The notes: a model not told the origin generated them from the letters alone. 64,000 nucleotides of DNA from Thuidium tamariscinum (GCA_947034885.2 OX344754.2:23392501-23456500), one strand, 5' to 3'. Positions 39,031-49,929 are shown, counted from the first letter of the stretch. Made by a program: numbers and translations.

Positions 39031-39600
39031 TGTAGGTGTAGTATTTTTCGCCTATTGAAGAAATATCCAAAGAGGTTGAGTTCGAACGTTGGGGAAGCCA
39101 TTTACTAGGTTGTGTAATTAGGTTGTCATTTATTGTTTTATAATAATTTAATTGATTGATTGAATATACAGAATCCTTCTTATATCAAGTAATATCCTAC
39201 AATTTCTACAACAACATTTCTTTTATAAGTCTCCAATTATTCAAAGTCACCAAGTCTTTTCAAATCAATCTTTTTATTTTCTAATGTCACAATCACATCA
39301 TAGTTTTCTAAAACACATTTCATTATTTCAACAATATCACTACACATTGTCTCAATTCTCCAATCCGTAAACAAACTAATAATTTACTTCCTCTCATAGG
39401 AAGGAGCTCCAGCCTCTCTCACATGAAAACTAACTCCATTGGCATTTGATCCTACTCTTGTATCTTTCACAATTGGTTGCAACGGTTCAACCTTGTCTTT
39501 TCTAATCTACCAATTAGGTTATATCCTTATTAAATTCACCAATCAAAAACTAATTGACATTAGGAACATGTTTACACTATATTCACTTTTCTATTGATAA
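39031..39600 (-). repeat. LTR remnant of the leftward retrotransposon
   Basis: The stretch begins TGTAGGTGTAG directly after the primer-site-like word, so on the minus strand it ends CCTACA as an LTR should. The outer end is not defined; 39,600 is only an approximate limit. The remaining sequence to about 40,020 is AT-rich with no gene. Confidence 0.4.
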
Positions 39601-40022
39601 TTATTCTATGTTTAACCATCATTCTAACAATTGGACAAGTTCTACCACTTTTATATACTACAGGCTTATACATCATTGACAAATGAAATTGAGTACAAAT
39701 GTGAAATATTTTCATACCATAAGCATCCATGGATAAAATCCAAAAGTGTATGCATGGAAGTTGTAGAGTGCCACATACCACATATTACCATGGAAGTTTG
39801 GAGGAAAAAGTAGTTGTGATTTGAAAGAAAATTAATTTCAAAATTTTCCATGTCTAAAACTCAATTTTGTTCAATGTAATTTAACTTTACTTCATCTTTT
39901 GCCAATTTTTTTCTAAAACTCAAATTTTCGTTTCCCAGAGCATATTGGTATACATCATTTCCTATTGTTATATACAAAATTTGAAGGAAATTTCCATTTA
40001 TAGAATTTTGATATTAACAATT

Positions 40023-40669
40023 TAACAAACATGCAAATGATATTGGTTCTCACAATATTTGAATTTTTTTTTAACTAAGAGCATGAATTGCATTAGCTAT
40101 TGTAGAGAAAGGTTAGGTTTCATCGTAGACCATTGTTACATGTAAATGCCCTTACGTTTGAAATGTTTGTTGAATTGGGCAATTCGTATAATTTATATTT
40201 TACAATTATGTAATGCATTTTTTAGAATCAATTTTTGTGTACAAAGACTAGAGTTTATGATGCATATTATTCATTCCAAAAATTCCAAAAAATTCCATCA
40301 TCATTGTCAATATCATCAGCAAATAAAATAAACATGAATGTCAATGTAATTTTTGGATATTTTTAGTTTTTTTGATGATATTGACAATGATGATGGAATT
40401 TTTTGGAATTTTTGGAATGATTTATATGCATCATGAATTCTAATTTTTGCACACAAAAATTGAATCTAAACAATTCATTATACAATTGTAAAATATAAAT
40501 TGTGCAAAATTGCATAATTCAACAAATATTTTAAATGCAAGGGCATTTAGGTTTAACAATGGTCTATGTTGAAACCTAACCTTTCTCTACAATGGTGAAT
40601 GCAATTCCATGCTCTAAATTTAAAAAAATTCAAATATTGTGAAAACTAGCATCATTTGCATGTTTGTTA
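40023..40669. mobile_element. 647-bp foldback hairpin element
   Basis: Two arms of about 297 bp (40023-40320 and 40373-40669) are near-perfect inverted copies around a loop of about 52 bp. Outer ends read TAACAAACATGCAAATGA and TCATTTGCATGTTTGTTA; inner ends read GACAATGATGATGGAATTTT and its complement. There is no coding capacity. It is a foldback-type MITE or a long hairpin RNA source. It ends 17 bp before the start of the gypsy LTR. Confidence 0.9.
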
Positions 40670-40686
40670 TATACCAACATGCTAAG

Positions 40687-41213
40687 TGTTACGATTGCAT
40701 CGTAACAGCTGGGTTAGTCTACGGGTTTACTATACGATGGTTGCAACTGTTTAGCAGTTATCCACATACTTTAGCTCTGGCTCTCCAGCGCGCCTACAAA
40801 GGGAGAAGTGGAAGCGTCACTTCTCACGCAACATTCTGTAAATCTCATGAACCCTGATAATCGAAGTTGATCTGTGATTATTAATCTGATGTTTGAGTAA
40901 TACTTCTGAGCAGTTTAGTCCGAGTAAATTATTGAGTTGGATTTACGTTGTTCGAGCCTTCCTGGATGGCTGGTCAGGCTCTAGTAAGGCTCCGGTAAGG
41001 CTCCGACCTTTGAACGGGACGTCGACGGGATTCTCGACAAGGATCTGATCCGTGACATTATGTTGCGTCACTCATCCGTCCACGTCCCGAGAGATTCCAG
41101 TAGAGTGTATTAAGGTTGTTCGGAGTGAGATGTGGACAGTCCGGGGAACCTGGAAACTGGTTCGAATGAAAATAGCCTTGCCGCAGGGTTGCAGGGGGTA
41201 ACTATCCATTGTC
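40687..41213 (+). repeat. Gypsy 5' LTR and leader
   Basis: GC content rises here compared with the AT-rich left side. The first bases TG, the GAGCCTTCCTGG / CAGGCTCTAGTAAGGCTCCG stretches and the position directly before gag fit an LTR plus leader. No second LTR exists in the window to confirm the length. Confidence 0.5.
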
Positions 41214-42317
41214 ATGGAGCCAGGGCGTGCCGACGAGGGGCAGGGCCCACCGCAGGTGCCCGAGGAGATAGGAGCGGGATGGGCGGAGTTTATACAGCAG
41301 CAGATCCAAAATGTATTTCAAGCTGCGTTGCCACATCTCGTGCAACAAATTTCGGAGAGGGCCGCCGCGGCATCTTCTCAAGCCAAACCGTTCGCCATTA
41401 ATCCAGGGGGTGAACGAGATTCGCAAAGGGTGAGTAGAATTGAGGACGGGAGGGGTGGAGAAAGAGAGTCGAGAGTTGCTAAGCCGGAGAAATTCACGGG
41501 GAAGCGAGGAGGAGAGATATACCGCTGGTTCGCCCAACTTCGCCTGGTTTTTCGAGCTAGTCCACGCACTTATCAACAGGATGAAGATAAAGTTGCGTAT
41601 GCGTTATCGTATTTGGCTGAGGCTGCGCAGAGTTGGGTGATGCCCTTGTTGCAGGCACTTGATGAAGGAAGGAGACACGAACTTTTGATGGATTATACTA
41701 CATTTCGTGAAGCTATGATTTCAGTTTATGGTGATATCGATCGGCGAGGAACGACGGAGGATCGCCTTGCAAAGATTAAGCAAACAGGGTCAGTAGCAGC
41801 TTACATCTCCAATTTTAATGAGAACTCCGCGCAGGTTGACTGGAATGAATCCAGTTTAGTTGCACGTTTCCGAAGTGGGTTGAAGGACGACATTCTTGAT
41901 TCAATAGCCACCGCTGAGACCCAACCCCGCAGCCTCAATGAGTGGATGGCAATGTCTTCAAGAATAGATGAGAGGTTGTGGACGAGGCGTCAATCGCGAA
42001 GGTCTCAAACCTTGTACCCTACTCCAAAATCACCTACCTTTACTTCAAGAGACTCCCATGGACGGTTCCAACCCACTCAAGAAATTGCGGGTCCAGTACC
42101 GATGGAGTTGGATGCGGCTCGAGTGACCACAGCTTTGGCCAAGACTGCTATAGAGCGACTGGATTACCAACGTCAAGGGAAGTGTTGGGGCTGCGGCCAG
42201 GTTGGGCATGTTCGCTCAAAATGCCCCACCAATCCTTCTCGACCATTGAACTTGGCGGCGTTGCAGACGAGGGAAGCGGATCGGGTGGAATCGAGAAAAG
42301 GTCATGCCTGGGACTGA
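41214..42317 (+). CDS. Gypsy Gag protein, 367 aa
   Basis: Structural protein of the retrotransposon particle. The retrotransposon-gag domain lies at residues about 105-215, with IYRWFAQLRLVF, AEAAQSWVM and GSVAAYISNFNENSAQV. A CCHC zinc knuckle follows, CWGCGQVGHVRSKC, at residues about 324-337. The frame is intact to the TGA at 42315-42317. Pol lies in the -1 (equivalently +2) frame and overlaps, which suggests a programmed frameshift or an old indel; no convincing slippery heptamer was seen at the end of gag. Confidence 0.88.
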   Translation: MEPGRADEGQGPPQVPEEIGAGWAEFIQQQIQNVFQAALPHLVQQISERAAAASSQAKPFAINPGGERDSQRVSRIEDGRGGERESRVAKPEKFTGKRGGEIYRWFAQLRLVFRASPRTYQQDEDKVAYALSYLAEAAQSWVMPLLQALDEGRRHELLMDYTTFREAMISVYGDIDRRGTTEDRLAKIKQTGSVAAYISNFNENSAQVDWNESSLVARFRSGLKDDILDSIATAETQPRSLNEWMAMSSRIDERLWTRRQSRRSQTLYPTPKSPTFTSRDSHGRFQPTQEIAGPVPMELDAARVTTALAKTAIERLDYQRQGKCWGCGQVGHVRSKCPTNPSRPLNLAALQTREADRVESRKGHAWD

Positions 42318-44272
42318 GCTCGAAGCCTCACTACCCGGGTAGGAGCGAGACTCCGGTCACTATTCCCTCAATGCAAGTGGGAAGACGAGCTGATGTAGTG
42401 ATGGAGGATTCATCCAAAGATCACATTATAGATGCTTCTGGTCCGCTATATTTGCGAGCGACTTTGGATCCAGGAGCTCATTTAACATTGGTGGGCCACA
42501 TCAATTCGGTAGCCGCTGAGCCTTTGGTGGACTCAGGAGCCACAGGTGTGTTTATGCACCCCAATTTCGCTCTCGAATGCCATGCATTAATCCAATCGAA
42601 GAAGATACCTCGAGAAGTACGTGTCATTGATGGGAGAATAATAAGTTCGGGCCTCATTACGCATGAGGCTGTAGTTAATTTGGAAGTAGCAGGCCATCAT
42701 AAAGTCTTGGTTGCGGATTTAACTAATACGGGGAAGTACCCTTGCATATTGGGGACTCCTTGGTTGGTACTCCACGACCCTATGATTCGGTGGTCACAGA
42801 AAAAAGTGGTTTTTGATTCGACATATTGTCAAGAAAATTGTTTGCAAGGTAGCTCCAATACACAAGCTCAAGGGCAAGTCACAATAAGTGGTCGGCCAAA
42901 GATGGGAGAATCACAACAAGTCCAATCAAGATTGGAGGCTCCTAAGCATGCCATAGTATCCGCTGCAGCTTTTAGATTATCAGCAAGAGATGCAGAGGTA
43001 TATACATTAATGATTTCAGAGACAAGTGAAGTAAGTGGAAAAGATGGATTGGATCAAGTTCCAAGGGAATATCACGACTTGCAGGGGGTTTTCAGTGAAA
43101 AATCCTCTAACGAGTTACCAAACAACGGAATATCGGATATGAAGATTGAGTTTAAGGAAGGACAGGAACCAAAAAATACCGGTTTGCGCCCTATGTCCCC
43201 TGCGGAATTGGAGGAGTTGCGTGGGTATTTGGAAGAGAATTTGGGCAAGGGATGGATCTGTCGATCGAAGTCCCCAGTCTCAGCCCCTATAGTATTTGCA
43301 AGGAAGAAAGATGGTTCTATCCGTGTTTGCATTGACTATCGAAATCTCAATAAAGTAACCATAAGAAATCGCTATCCATTGCCGCTTATTCCAGAGTTAA
43401 CTGATCGATTGGTTGGGGCTTGTATATTTACAAAATTAGATGTGCGACAGGCCTACCATCGTATTCGAATGGCCCTAGGTCACGAGTTTAAAACAGCATT
43501 CAAGACCCGCTATGGATTGTTTGAATATCTCGTTATGCCATTTGGGCTTATGAATGCACCTGCTCAATTTCAAGCACATATGCAGTATATATTCAATGAC
43601 CTTTTGGACGTCTCCGTGGTAATTTATCTGGATGATATTTTAATTTTTTCCAAAAATCTAAAAGAACACCAACAAGTGGTGAGAGAGGTACTTCAAAGAT
43701 TATATAAATATGGTTTATTTGTTAAGACTTCTAAGTGCCAGTTCCATTGCACTTCTGTTGAATTTTTAGGTATGATAGTTTCTTCGCAAGGTCTGGAAAT
43801 GTGCAGAGACAAGGTTAAAACTATTGAGGACTGGCCAACACCTAAAAACATAAAAGAAGTTCAATCATTTCTCGGGTTCGCAAATTTTTACCGAAGATTT
43901 ATACGAGGATATTCCCAAATTGCAGTACCACTCACTACATTAACCCGGAGAGGTCAACCTTTTGTATGGGACGTGCATGCGGATGATGCGTTTAAACAAC
44001 TTCGACATTGTTTCACTCAAGCCCCGGTATTGTTGCACCCTAATTTCCAACAACCCTTCATTATTGAAACAGACGCCTCCGACACCGCAACAGGGGGAAT
44101 TCTTTCCCAGCATGGCGAGGACAGACATCTCCACCCCTGTGCGTACCGCAGCTCAAAGATGTCGCCCACGGAACAAAATTACGACATTTACGATAAGGAG
44201 CTTTTAAGTATTGTCTTGGCATTTCAAGATTGGAGACAGGGTTTTCTTGTCGGACATATTTTTGGGTTTTAG
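41978..44272 (+). pseudogene. Gypsy Pol (protease, reverse transcriptase, partial RNase H), truncated
   Basis: The open frame overlaps gag; real pol sequence starts near 42,380. The aspartic protease has VDSGATGVF (catalytic Asp near residue 185). Reverse transcriptase has RKKDGSIRVCIDYRNLN, TKLDVRQAYHRIRM, PFGLMNAPAQFQ and the catalytic YLDD (near residue 550), then VEFLGMIVSSQGLEM. The tether/RNase H part has FLGFANFYRRFI, FIIETDASDTATGGILSQ and YDIYDKELLSIVLAFQDW. After that the frame runs into unrelated sequence and stops at 44,270-44,272. No stops lie inside the visible part, so truncation rather than slow decay killed it. Confidence 0.9.
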
Positions 44273-44424
44273 TGTCGTGTTGGACGTCTGACGTCGCGTG
44301 TCGCAGGTGACAACATGTCGCTACCCCGTCGCAGCCCGTCGAGTAAGGTAAAAAAAAATTACCCTATAGTAAATGGATTTGGCATACGTGGCAGGCTTTG
44401 GACAATGACGTAGAAAGGGTTTAA

Positions 44425-44618
44425 GGCGCCTGCGGGTGAAGAGAGGGCGACCGCGGGTACCAAATGCAGGGCGACTGCGGCTTTAGGGCGACCTCGGGTG
44501 TGGGTTCCAGTGGGCGACCTCGGGTGCAGGTGGCCGTGGGCAACCTCGGGTGTGGGTTCCAGTGGGCGACTGCGGGTCCTAGAGGACTGCGAACTCGGGT
44601 GAGGGGCGACTGCGGGTT
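44425..44618 (+). repeat. Array 1 of the GCGACCGCGGGT 12-mer (9 copies)
   Basis: Nine irregularly spaced copies of G(C/A)(G/A)(A/C)(C/A)(C/T)(G/T)CGG(G/C)T, all in the same direction, in a GC-rich island within AT-rich DNA. GGGTTCCAGTGGGCGAC is repeated twice. It lies 1.5 kb downstream of the hAT transposase stop. Confidence 0.9.
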
Positions 44619-44639
44619 TAGGGTGGCAATGAGATTTCT

Positions 44640-46125
44640 ACTTCATGCACCAAGACTTAGGGGAAAAAACATTTTTTTTAACACATGCAACCTTAGGATC
44701 TTATATTCTTATAGTAATCTTGTTTGAAAAGATATAGAAAAACTTTCAGAATTTTCCACCATACAGATTGCAACATATTTCCATTTCAAGTTACAAATTT
44801 TTTTTTTAACAATGCTAAAATACTGGAAGCTACACTTCACAAGGTTACACTTGTATGAAAAAAAAGTTCAAATTGCTTGATACACTTTGAATTCATCCTT
44901 GAAGGCAAGTTGGCTACGTGCTCAAGAAATTTCAAATCATTTAGAATTGTCAATTGTACAACGTATAAAAGATTATAATAACTAGAAAGAAGTAGAAAAG
45001 AGCTAAAATACCAAATTGTGAACAATTGATTCATAGAATTGGAAAATGCCAATCCCAATGGTTAAAATATTATAATAAACAATCTACACCTACTATTTAT
45101 TTATTATTCCAAATGTAAAAAACTAAATTTAATAAAGGATCAAGAACTGCTTCTTTTGTAGTGTAGAGATTCTATAACTAGTCACAAAATACTCCTACTA
45201 AAACTCGACATAACTTTTGACTCATTGATCAAAATCAAATGATTCAAAGCTTTGCACTTAGGTAGAAATCTAATAAACCAATATCAATGTTTTACTTCTT
45301 ATAAAAATTATTTTTAAAGAATTTTTTGTTTCTACCCGACTACCCGTACTATCCAGTATCCACCAATTAAATGAATTAAAGAAGTGACATATTATGCCAT
45401 AACTTTTAAAACATGTTGTCAAAAGCTATGAACATTGTTGGGCCTCAAAGCTACTCATTGGACACATATTGTTTGAAAATTTCGAAAGAATATAATAAAA
45501 TCTCCATTCATAGTGAATAGCCCAAAATTGCCAGGTTGCTAAAAAATGGTGTTTGAGTGGGTAGAGATTAATTGGCCCTATCTATTAATCTACTCTTGAT
45601 TTAAAAGATCCCAAATGATTCTCAAGGATTTACACTTAGGTACTTCTAAACCCTGTTCAAAACCATTGGAAGTGCTACAAAATCATAATGAGTTCCCTAC
45701 TACATAATTCTGAACAATGAAGGATGAGAATTTTGTAACTCATTTCTTCTTCTCCAATTCAAAAACGGATGTCTAAGGACTTTACATTAATGAAATACAA
45801 ATCAGTAGTACTCAAAATCAAAATAGTGATAATAAACTCATAACTTATGTATTATCATTATACTTCAAAGAGTCTACAAAAAAAGATTTGTCTGCGTTGC
45901 TATTTTGAAATTGCCTACTACCATCAACTAATTACTTTCAAATACAAATAATAATATGGATTTATGTGAGTCTCGCTATAACATGTATAATTATCTAATG
46001 AAGCACTACAAAATGCTCACACATAAGGTACTAGCCTATAAACTTCTACTTCTAATCTTCAATACAAAACATTTGTCGAAGATCTTTATAATACTTTTTT
46101 TTTCTCAAGACTGCTGCTTGCACAT
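44640..46125. other. Non-coding 3' part of the hAT element
   Basis: AT-rich with no gene. Parts (about 44.74-45.5 kb, for example CATAACTTTTGACTCATTGA and the following AAAGCTTTGCACTTAGGTAG) resemble the interior of the family-A elements at 53 and 57 kb, so an old copy may be embedded. Confidence 0.4.
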
Positions 46126-49100
46126 TTAATCACTTGGTGAAAAATCCGAATCACCCTCAACTTCATCGACATTAGGGTCTGTTTCTCCATTTGACTCGCC
46201 ACTGCCTCTATTGCCATCCGAGCTTTCATTCTCGTCATCCTCTCTCAATATTGGCTCAGCTTGTATTTCACGTTCTACCTCTGAGTGCAAATTTCGCACC
46301 TGAACATCTATACCTCCTACATTTTCAACTTGTACTAACCGTTTTGTAGGCCTCGTTGCATCTGTAGTGCCATCAATAATAGATAAAGGAGGCCGACCTC
46401 CAGTACTTGATTGCCCAACTCTTTGCGTAGAGCCCTCCACCGCCATGTTATATTTGTGAACAACATGGTTAGCACGTTTTGGATTCCCTTGTGTCCTTTC
46501 ATCAACCCTTCTAATACGCCGTCGTTTCCCTCCGGTATTGCGTGTATGCGCTTCCAATGATGATTGTCCGGGGAATGACATTGATGTCACTTGGGTAGGT
46601 TGTGGAGCAGATTGTGGTACTACTTCCGTAGTGGATGGTATTGGAGGCACCCTTCTGGAAGGACTTGGAACCGACCTTCTCACTGTAGCTGGAGTTGAGT
46701 TCCTGCGAGGATTGCGATATATGACACTATTCAATGGCGCATCTGAATCATATTCCAAAGCTGTTGTAGTTTGGGTGGTTGATGGATTCATCGTTCTGGA
46801 AATTGGAATCCCCGTGACATCTCCCTGCTGGACGGGAGCTTCTTCTTCTTCTTGTTCACTTCCCACGCTAGCTTGTCCAACATTCAAAGGATTCCTTGAA
46901 TCACTCAAAGGAATACGTGTTGGTACTGGAGATCTCTCTTGAGAATGTGATGGTGGCATTGGATGAGCCACGTTTTCGTTGTTATCAATAGGAATTTCCC
47001 CCACATTTGATGGTGCATTTGGTGACCACACTCCATTCCACACATGGGCACGGTCAGCCTCTGGAGAACGAAAAAGTTCTTCATCAATGGAATTGTTCCG
47101 ATCATCGCCACCCGCATATGTTTCTCGAGTAGGGTATTCAGGCGAACTCGATCGTGGGGGGATCATTGCATTCCAAGGATTATTACGCAAGCGATCCTCT
47201 TCTTCTCTACGGATTACATTGGCTTCATAATAATCAAAACCAATCTCTTCATCTGATGTAGAATGCAAGGGCTCGTCGTCCTCTTCCTCACTATCTCCTC
47301 CATCAAGATACTTCTCATAAAAGAGGGCAGGGTTGTGTCCACGTTTTTCACGTTCCAATTTACTGTTGGTGTAGATATAGACCAAATCTTCTGCCTTGGA
47401 TGTGGTTAGGCGGTTCCGCACTTTGCTGTGCACAAACGAATACATGCTCCAATTCCTTTCGCATGAAGATGTTGAGCACGTCAAGCCTAGAATTCTCTTT
47501 GCAATCTTCGGAAGAGCATTACCACCTACTCGATTCCACCATTGATGAGGCAATAAGTTGCATTGAGTAATATCAGGAGCCTCTTCTAAAGGGTCGAATG
47601 GACCTGTCTTTTCTTCAAATTGCGTCAACTCTTGCATTGCCTCCAGCACTGACACTCCTAATGTTGGGGCCAATTTTCGAATGATTCGATTTAAAGCTCG
47701 CTTGGCACTGCCATCATCTTGAATGTCTGCTACATCCACCAAAAATGGATTCAATAGGGCACTAGCATAGTGGAGGTCTGTTAGCATTAACTTCCAACGA
47801 GCATCAAACTTCTTCTCGTAGCGTGTTGCAACGTCCGGTGTCAAAAGAAAAGGAGGCTCCCTAAGAGAATATACATGCTTTTTCAAGTCTTTCATGATTA
47901 TCCAAGCTTTTGGCATTGCCGGGATTTTTCCATCGAAGTGCCGTAGAGCAATGAGCACGGGCTCTACCATGTGCAAGAAATTCTCGCATCTTATCCAAAA
48001 TCCTTCCGAATGAATGTTCAGTCGAACATCTTTTGCTCTACGCATCATCATACGTCCATTTTGTCTGACATTCAAACTGAACTCGAATGCCATATACCCC
48101 TCGTCTGCGATCACCATGTGCAAAGCTTGCTTGCATTCCACTAATCGGTCTATCATGAGAAAATTGGTAGTGAAGCGTGTTGCTCCTGGAAGTCTCAATA
48201 CCTTCTTCGGTGACCATTTCCGAAAAAGAGCTAGTGTGAAGTGGTATTTTCGAACGAACTTTACCATTTCCCTACAGTCCTTGACCAAATCCTTCACTCT
48301 TTGATCCTTTCCCCAATCCTCCAAAAGTAAATCTAGAATGTGAGCTGCACATCCTTGTTTATACATGTGAGGGTACTTCTCTTCCAAGCTTGTCATAGCT
48401 CCCGTCATTACTGGGGCATTATCTGTGCACATTTGGACAATGTTGGCTGGACCGACCTCTTCTATGTATTTTGTCAACATCTCAACCGTATACCCTAGGT
48501 CCTTTTTATGCCCCGTACTGTCCACTGATCCCAAAAAAGTATCCCCGGCTGGACAAACAAGCATCATATTCATCAATGGACGTCTATTGGTATCTGACCA
48601 TCCATCTGTACAAATAGTTGCACCATATTGGGCAATAGAATGTTTTGTCCGCTCAGTGACTACTTTCTTCACCGCTGCCTTCTTCACATCAATCATTTTT
48701 GTGCGGATTGCGTTCATTGCGGGTGGGTGATACAACAATCCAGCCGCTGCAGTTTCTTTCACAGCCTTGATGAAGGTAGGGTGTCGCACAACGTTGAACG
48801 CAATGTTAGCCTCGTAAAAGAAAGAGGACCACACCCTATCCAACTTCTGCCTGAGGCCCACTTGTAATGATTCATCCATACTTCTTTGACGAGAAGTTGA
48901 AGGGCCACTCCTTGTTCTCTCGACCATAGCTGGAGTAGAATCCACTGAGTCAAGGCCGATAGTCTGACTTTCGTTCAAGCCAATAGGATCCCCACGGCCT
49001 CCCACTTCTATGTGCTCTAGTTCTTGAATGATGGATTCACCCTCAACATTGCTTGGGGCACCAACTAATGGTGCCTCATACATTTCTTCAAAGCTCATGG

Positions 49101-49365
49101 CTTTAGGAACCGCCCCACCACATGTTAAAAACTTGTTCTTCACAGTCCTAGGGATTTTAGGACAACGCTCTGATGTTGTCAATCCGCCATATCCAAAGTG
49201 ACTAAATGCCCTCTTCCGTACAAATACTTTGCTCCATCCACAAAATACACATTTCCGAGGATAATTCGAATTATCGTCAGGTGTACATGGTATGAGCCAA
49301 GGATCCCAATCTTTTGTGGCCCTCCGTGTATCGCTTGCTCCCTGCCCCCCACCAGGGCCAACCAT
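46126..49365 (-). CDS. hAT transposase with BED zinc finger and DUF659, 1079 aa, intact
   Basis: DDE-type transposase that would cut and paste hAT elements in the nucleus. A BED-type zinc finger is at residues about 36-75 (CVFC, H56, C68). The DUF659/RNase H-like core starts near 215. Catalytic candidates are D254 (CTDGWSD), D315 (MCTDNAP) and E636 (SCERNWS). The hAT dimerisation region is at about 600-675. After residue 690 comes a long disordered tail of nearly 390 residues with acidic patches (GGDSEEEDDEPL) and a basic nuclear signal (GGKRRRIRRVD). Members of this group usually end soon after the dimerisation region, so the tail is unusual. The frame has no intron, stop or frameshift. A TATA-like box lies at 49590-49597 and a 12-mer array directly beyond it. 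Potentially active. Confidence 0.95.
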   Translation of the reverse strand: MVGPGGGQGASDTRRATKDWDPWLIPCTPDDNSNYPRKCVFCGWSKVFVRKRAFSHFGYGGLTTSERCPKIPRTVKNKFLTCGGAVPKAMSFEEMYEAPLVGAPSNVEGESIIQELEHIEVGGRGDPIGLNESQTIGLDSVDSTPAMVERTRSGPSTSRQRSMDESLQVGLRQKLDRVWSSFFYEANIAFNVVRHPTFIKAVKETAAAGLLYHPPAMNAIRTKMIDVKKAAVKKVVTERTKHSIAQYGATICTDGWSDTNRRPLMNMMLVCPAGDTFLGSVDSTGHKKDLGYTVEMLTKYIEEVGPANIVQMCTDNAPVMTGAMTSLEEKYPHMYKQGCAAHILDLLLEDWGKDQRVKDLVKDCREMVKFVRKYHFTLALFRKWSPKKVLRLPGATRFTTNFLMIDRLVECKQALHMVIADEGYMAFEFSLNVRQNGRMMMRRAKDVRLNIHSEGFWIRCENFLHMVEPVLIALRHFDGKIPAMPKAWIIMKDLKKHVYSLREPPFLLTPDVATRYEKKFDARWKLMLTDLHYASALLNPFLVDVADIQDDGSAKRALNRIIRKLAPTLGVSVLEAMQELTQFEEKTGPFDPLEEAPDITQCNLLPHQWWNRVGGNALPKIAKRILGLTCSTSSCERNWSMYSFVHSKVRNRLTTSKAEDLVYIYTNSKLEREKRGHNPALFYEKYLDGGDSEEEDDEPLHSTSDEEIGFDYYEANVIRREEEDRLRNNPWNAMIPPRSSSPEYPTRETYAGGDDRNNSIDEELFRSPEADRAHVWNGVWSPNAPSNVGEIPIDNNENVAHPMPPSHSQERSPVPTRIPLSDSRNPLNVGQASVGSEQEEEEAPVQQGDVTGIPISRTMNPSTTQTTTALEYDSDAPLNSVIYRNPRRNSTPATVRRSVPSPSRRVPPIPSTTEVVPQSAPQPTQVTSMSFPGQSSLEAHTRNTGGKRRRIRRVDERTQGNPKRANHVVHKYNMAVEGSTQRVGQSSTGGRPPLSIIDGTTDATRPTKRLVQVENVGGIDVQVRNLHSEVEREIQAEPILREDDENESSDGNRGSGESNGETDPNVDEVEGDSDFSPSD

Positions 49366-49589
49366 AGTGAAAATCTAAAAGTGATCTTGGCGCCACAACA
49401 CTGGATCAATAAAGTAAATAGTGTAAAAGATGTAATGACAAAGCTACCCACTTTGAGTGATTTTAAAAACCTCTCAAAGCAAGGTAGTTGTCCTCCGTTG
49501 AATCCAAACATCCGCAGGAAGCTTCTTTCGAAGGTTCAAGTCAAGAGTCTAATCACCAGAGCAAGATGAGAAACTATTGCTTCCCCCAA

Positions 49590-49600
49590 CATATATAGTG
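49590..49600 (-). promoter_or_regulatory. TATA box of the hAT transposase gene
   Basis: Minus-strand CACTATATATGTTGG, about 230 bp upstream of the start codon. The nearest 12-mer, in reverse orientation, ends about 20 bp further upstream. Confidence 0.55.
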
Positions 49601-49613
49601 CCTCATTCCATTT

Positions 49614-49810
49614 ACCCGCGGTCGCCCCACACGAGACTGCGGGTGAAGGGGCAAACTCTGGAATTTGGAGGGGCGACCGCGGGTCCACTGGTGAGGCGAC
49701 TGCGCGTTTAGGGGGGCGACAGCGGGTCCAAAGGTAAGGCGACCTCGGGTCTGGAGGGCGACCGCGGGTCCGCAAGCATGGCGAACGCGGGTCCAGAGGT
49801 AGGACGACCA
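49614..49810. repeat. Array 2 of the 12-mer (1 inverted, 8 direct copies)
   Basis: An inverted copy (ACCCGCGGTCGCC, 49615-49627) is followed by eight plus-strand copies, such as GCGACCGCGGGT, GCGACAGCGGGT and GCGACCTCGGGT. It lies immediately upstream of the hAT promoter, so it may serve both as subterminal binding site and as promoter element. Confidence 0.9.
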
Positions 49811-49929
49811 CGCATGCCAAATCCGAGTTGGAGGGTTTCCAGGGTTTCCGCGTCAAGCCCTTGGACCTGTTTGGAATTTCTGCTAAAGTCAACAAAAAGA
49901 CTACTTCATTATGAGCTTCATCAATTTCT

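Larger units (their letters stand above)
40687..44243 (+). mobile_element. Ty3/gypsy LTR retrotransposon, 3' truncated
   Basis: A 5' LTR/leader starts near 40687 with TGTTACGAT, followed after three bases by its perfect complement ATCGTAACA. Gag starts at 41214 and pol follows in another frame. Homology stops within RNase H at about 44,243, so the rest of RNase H, the integrase and the 3' LTR are missing. The next sequence leads into the hAT element. The border of LTR and leader and the primer-binding site were not resolved. Confidence 0.85.
44374..49826 (-). mobile_element. hAT-superfamily element, approximate limits
   Basis: GGATTTGGCATACGTGG (44374-44390) and, inverted, GGATTTGGCATGCGTGG (about 49,810-49,826) match 16 of 17 bases and lie outside the two 12-mer arrays that flank the transposase gene. 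They mark an inverted subterminal repeat. The true termini and an 8-bp target duplication were not identified; they should lie within tens of bases outside. The left side abuts the truncated gypsy element, so the hAT insertion may have cut it. Confidence 0.6.

Noticed and set aside
41140..41165. ACCTGGAAACTGGTTCGAAT as a retrotransposon primer-binding site
   Set aside because: TGG spacing to the T-arm-like word does not match a tRNA 3' end; the LTR boundary was left open.
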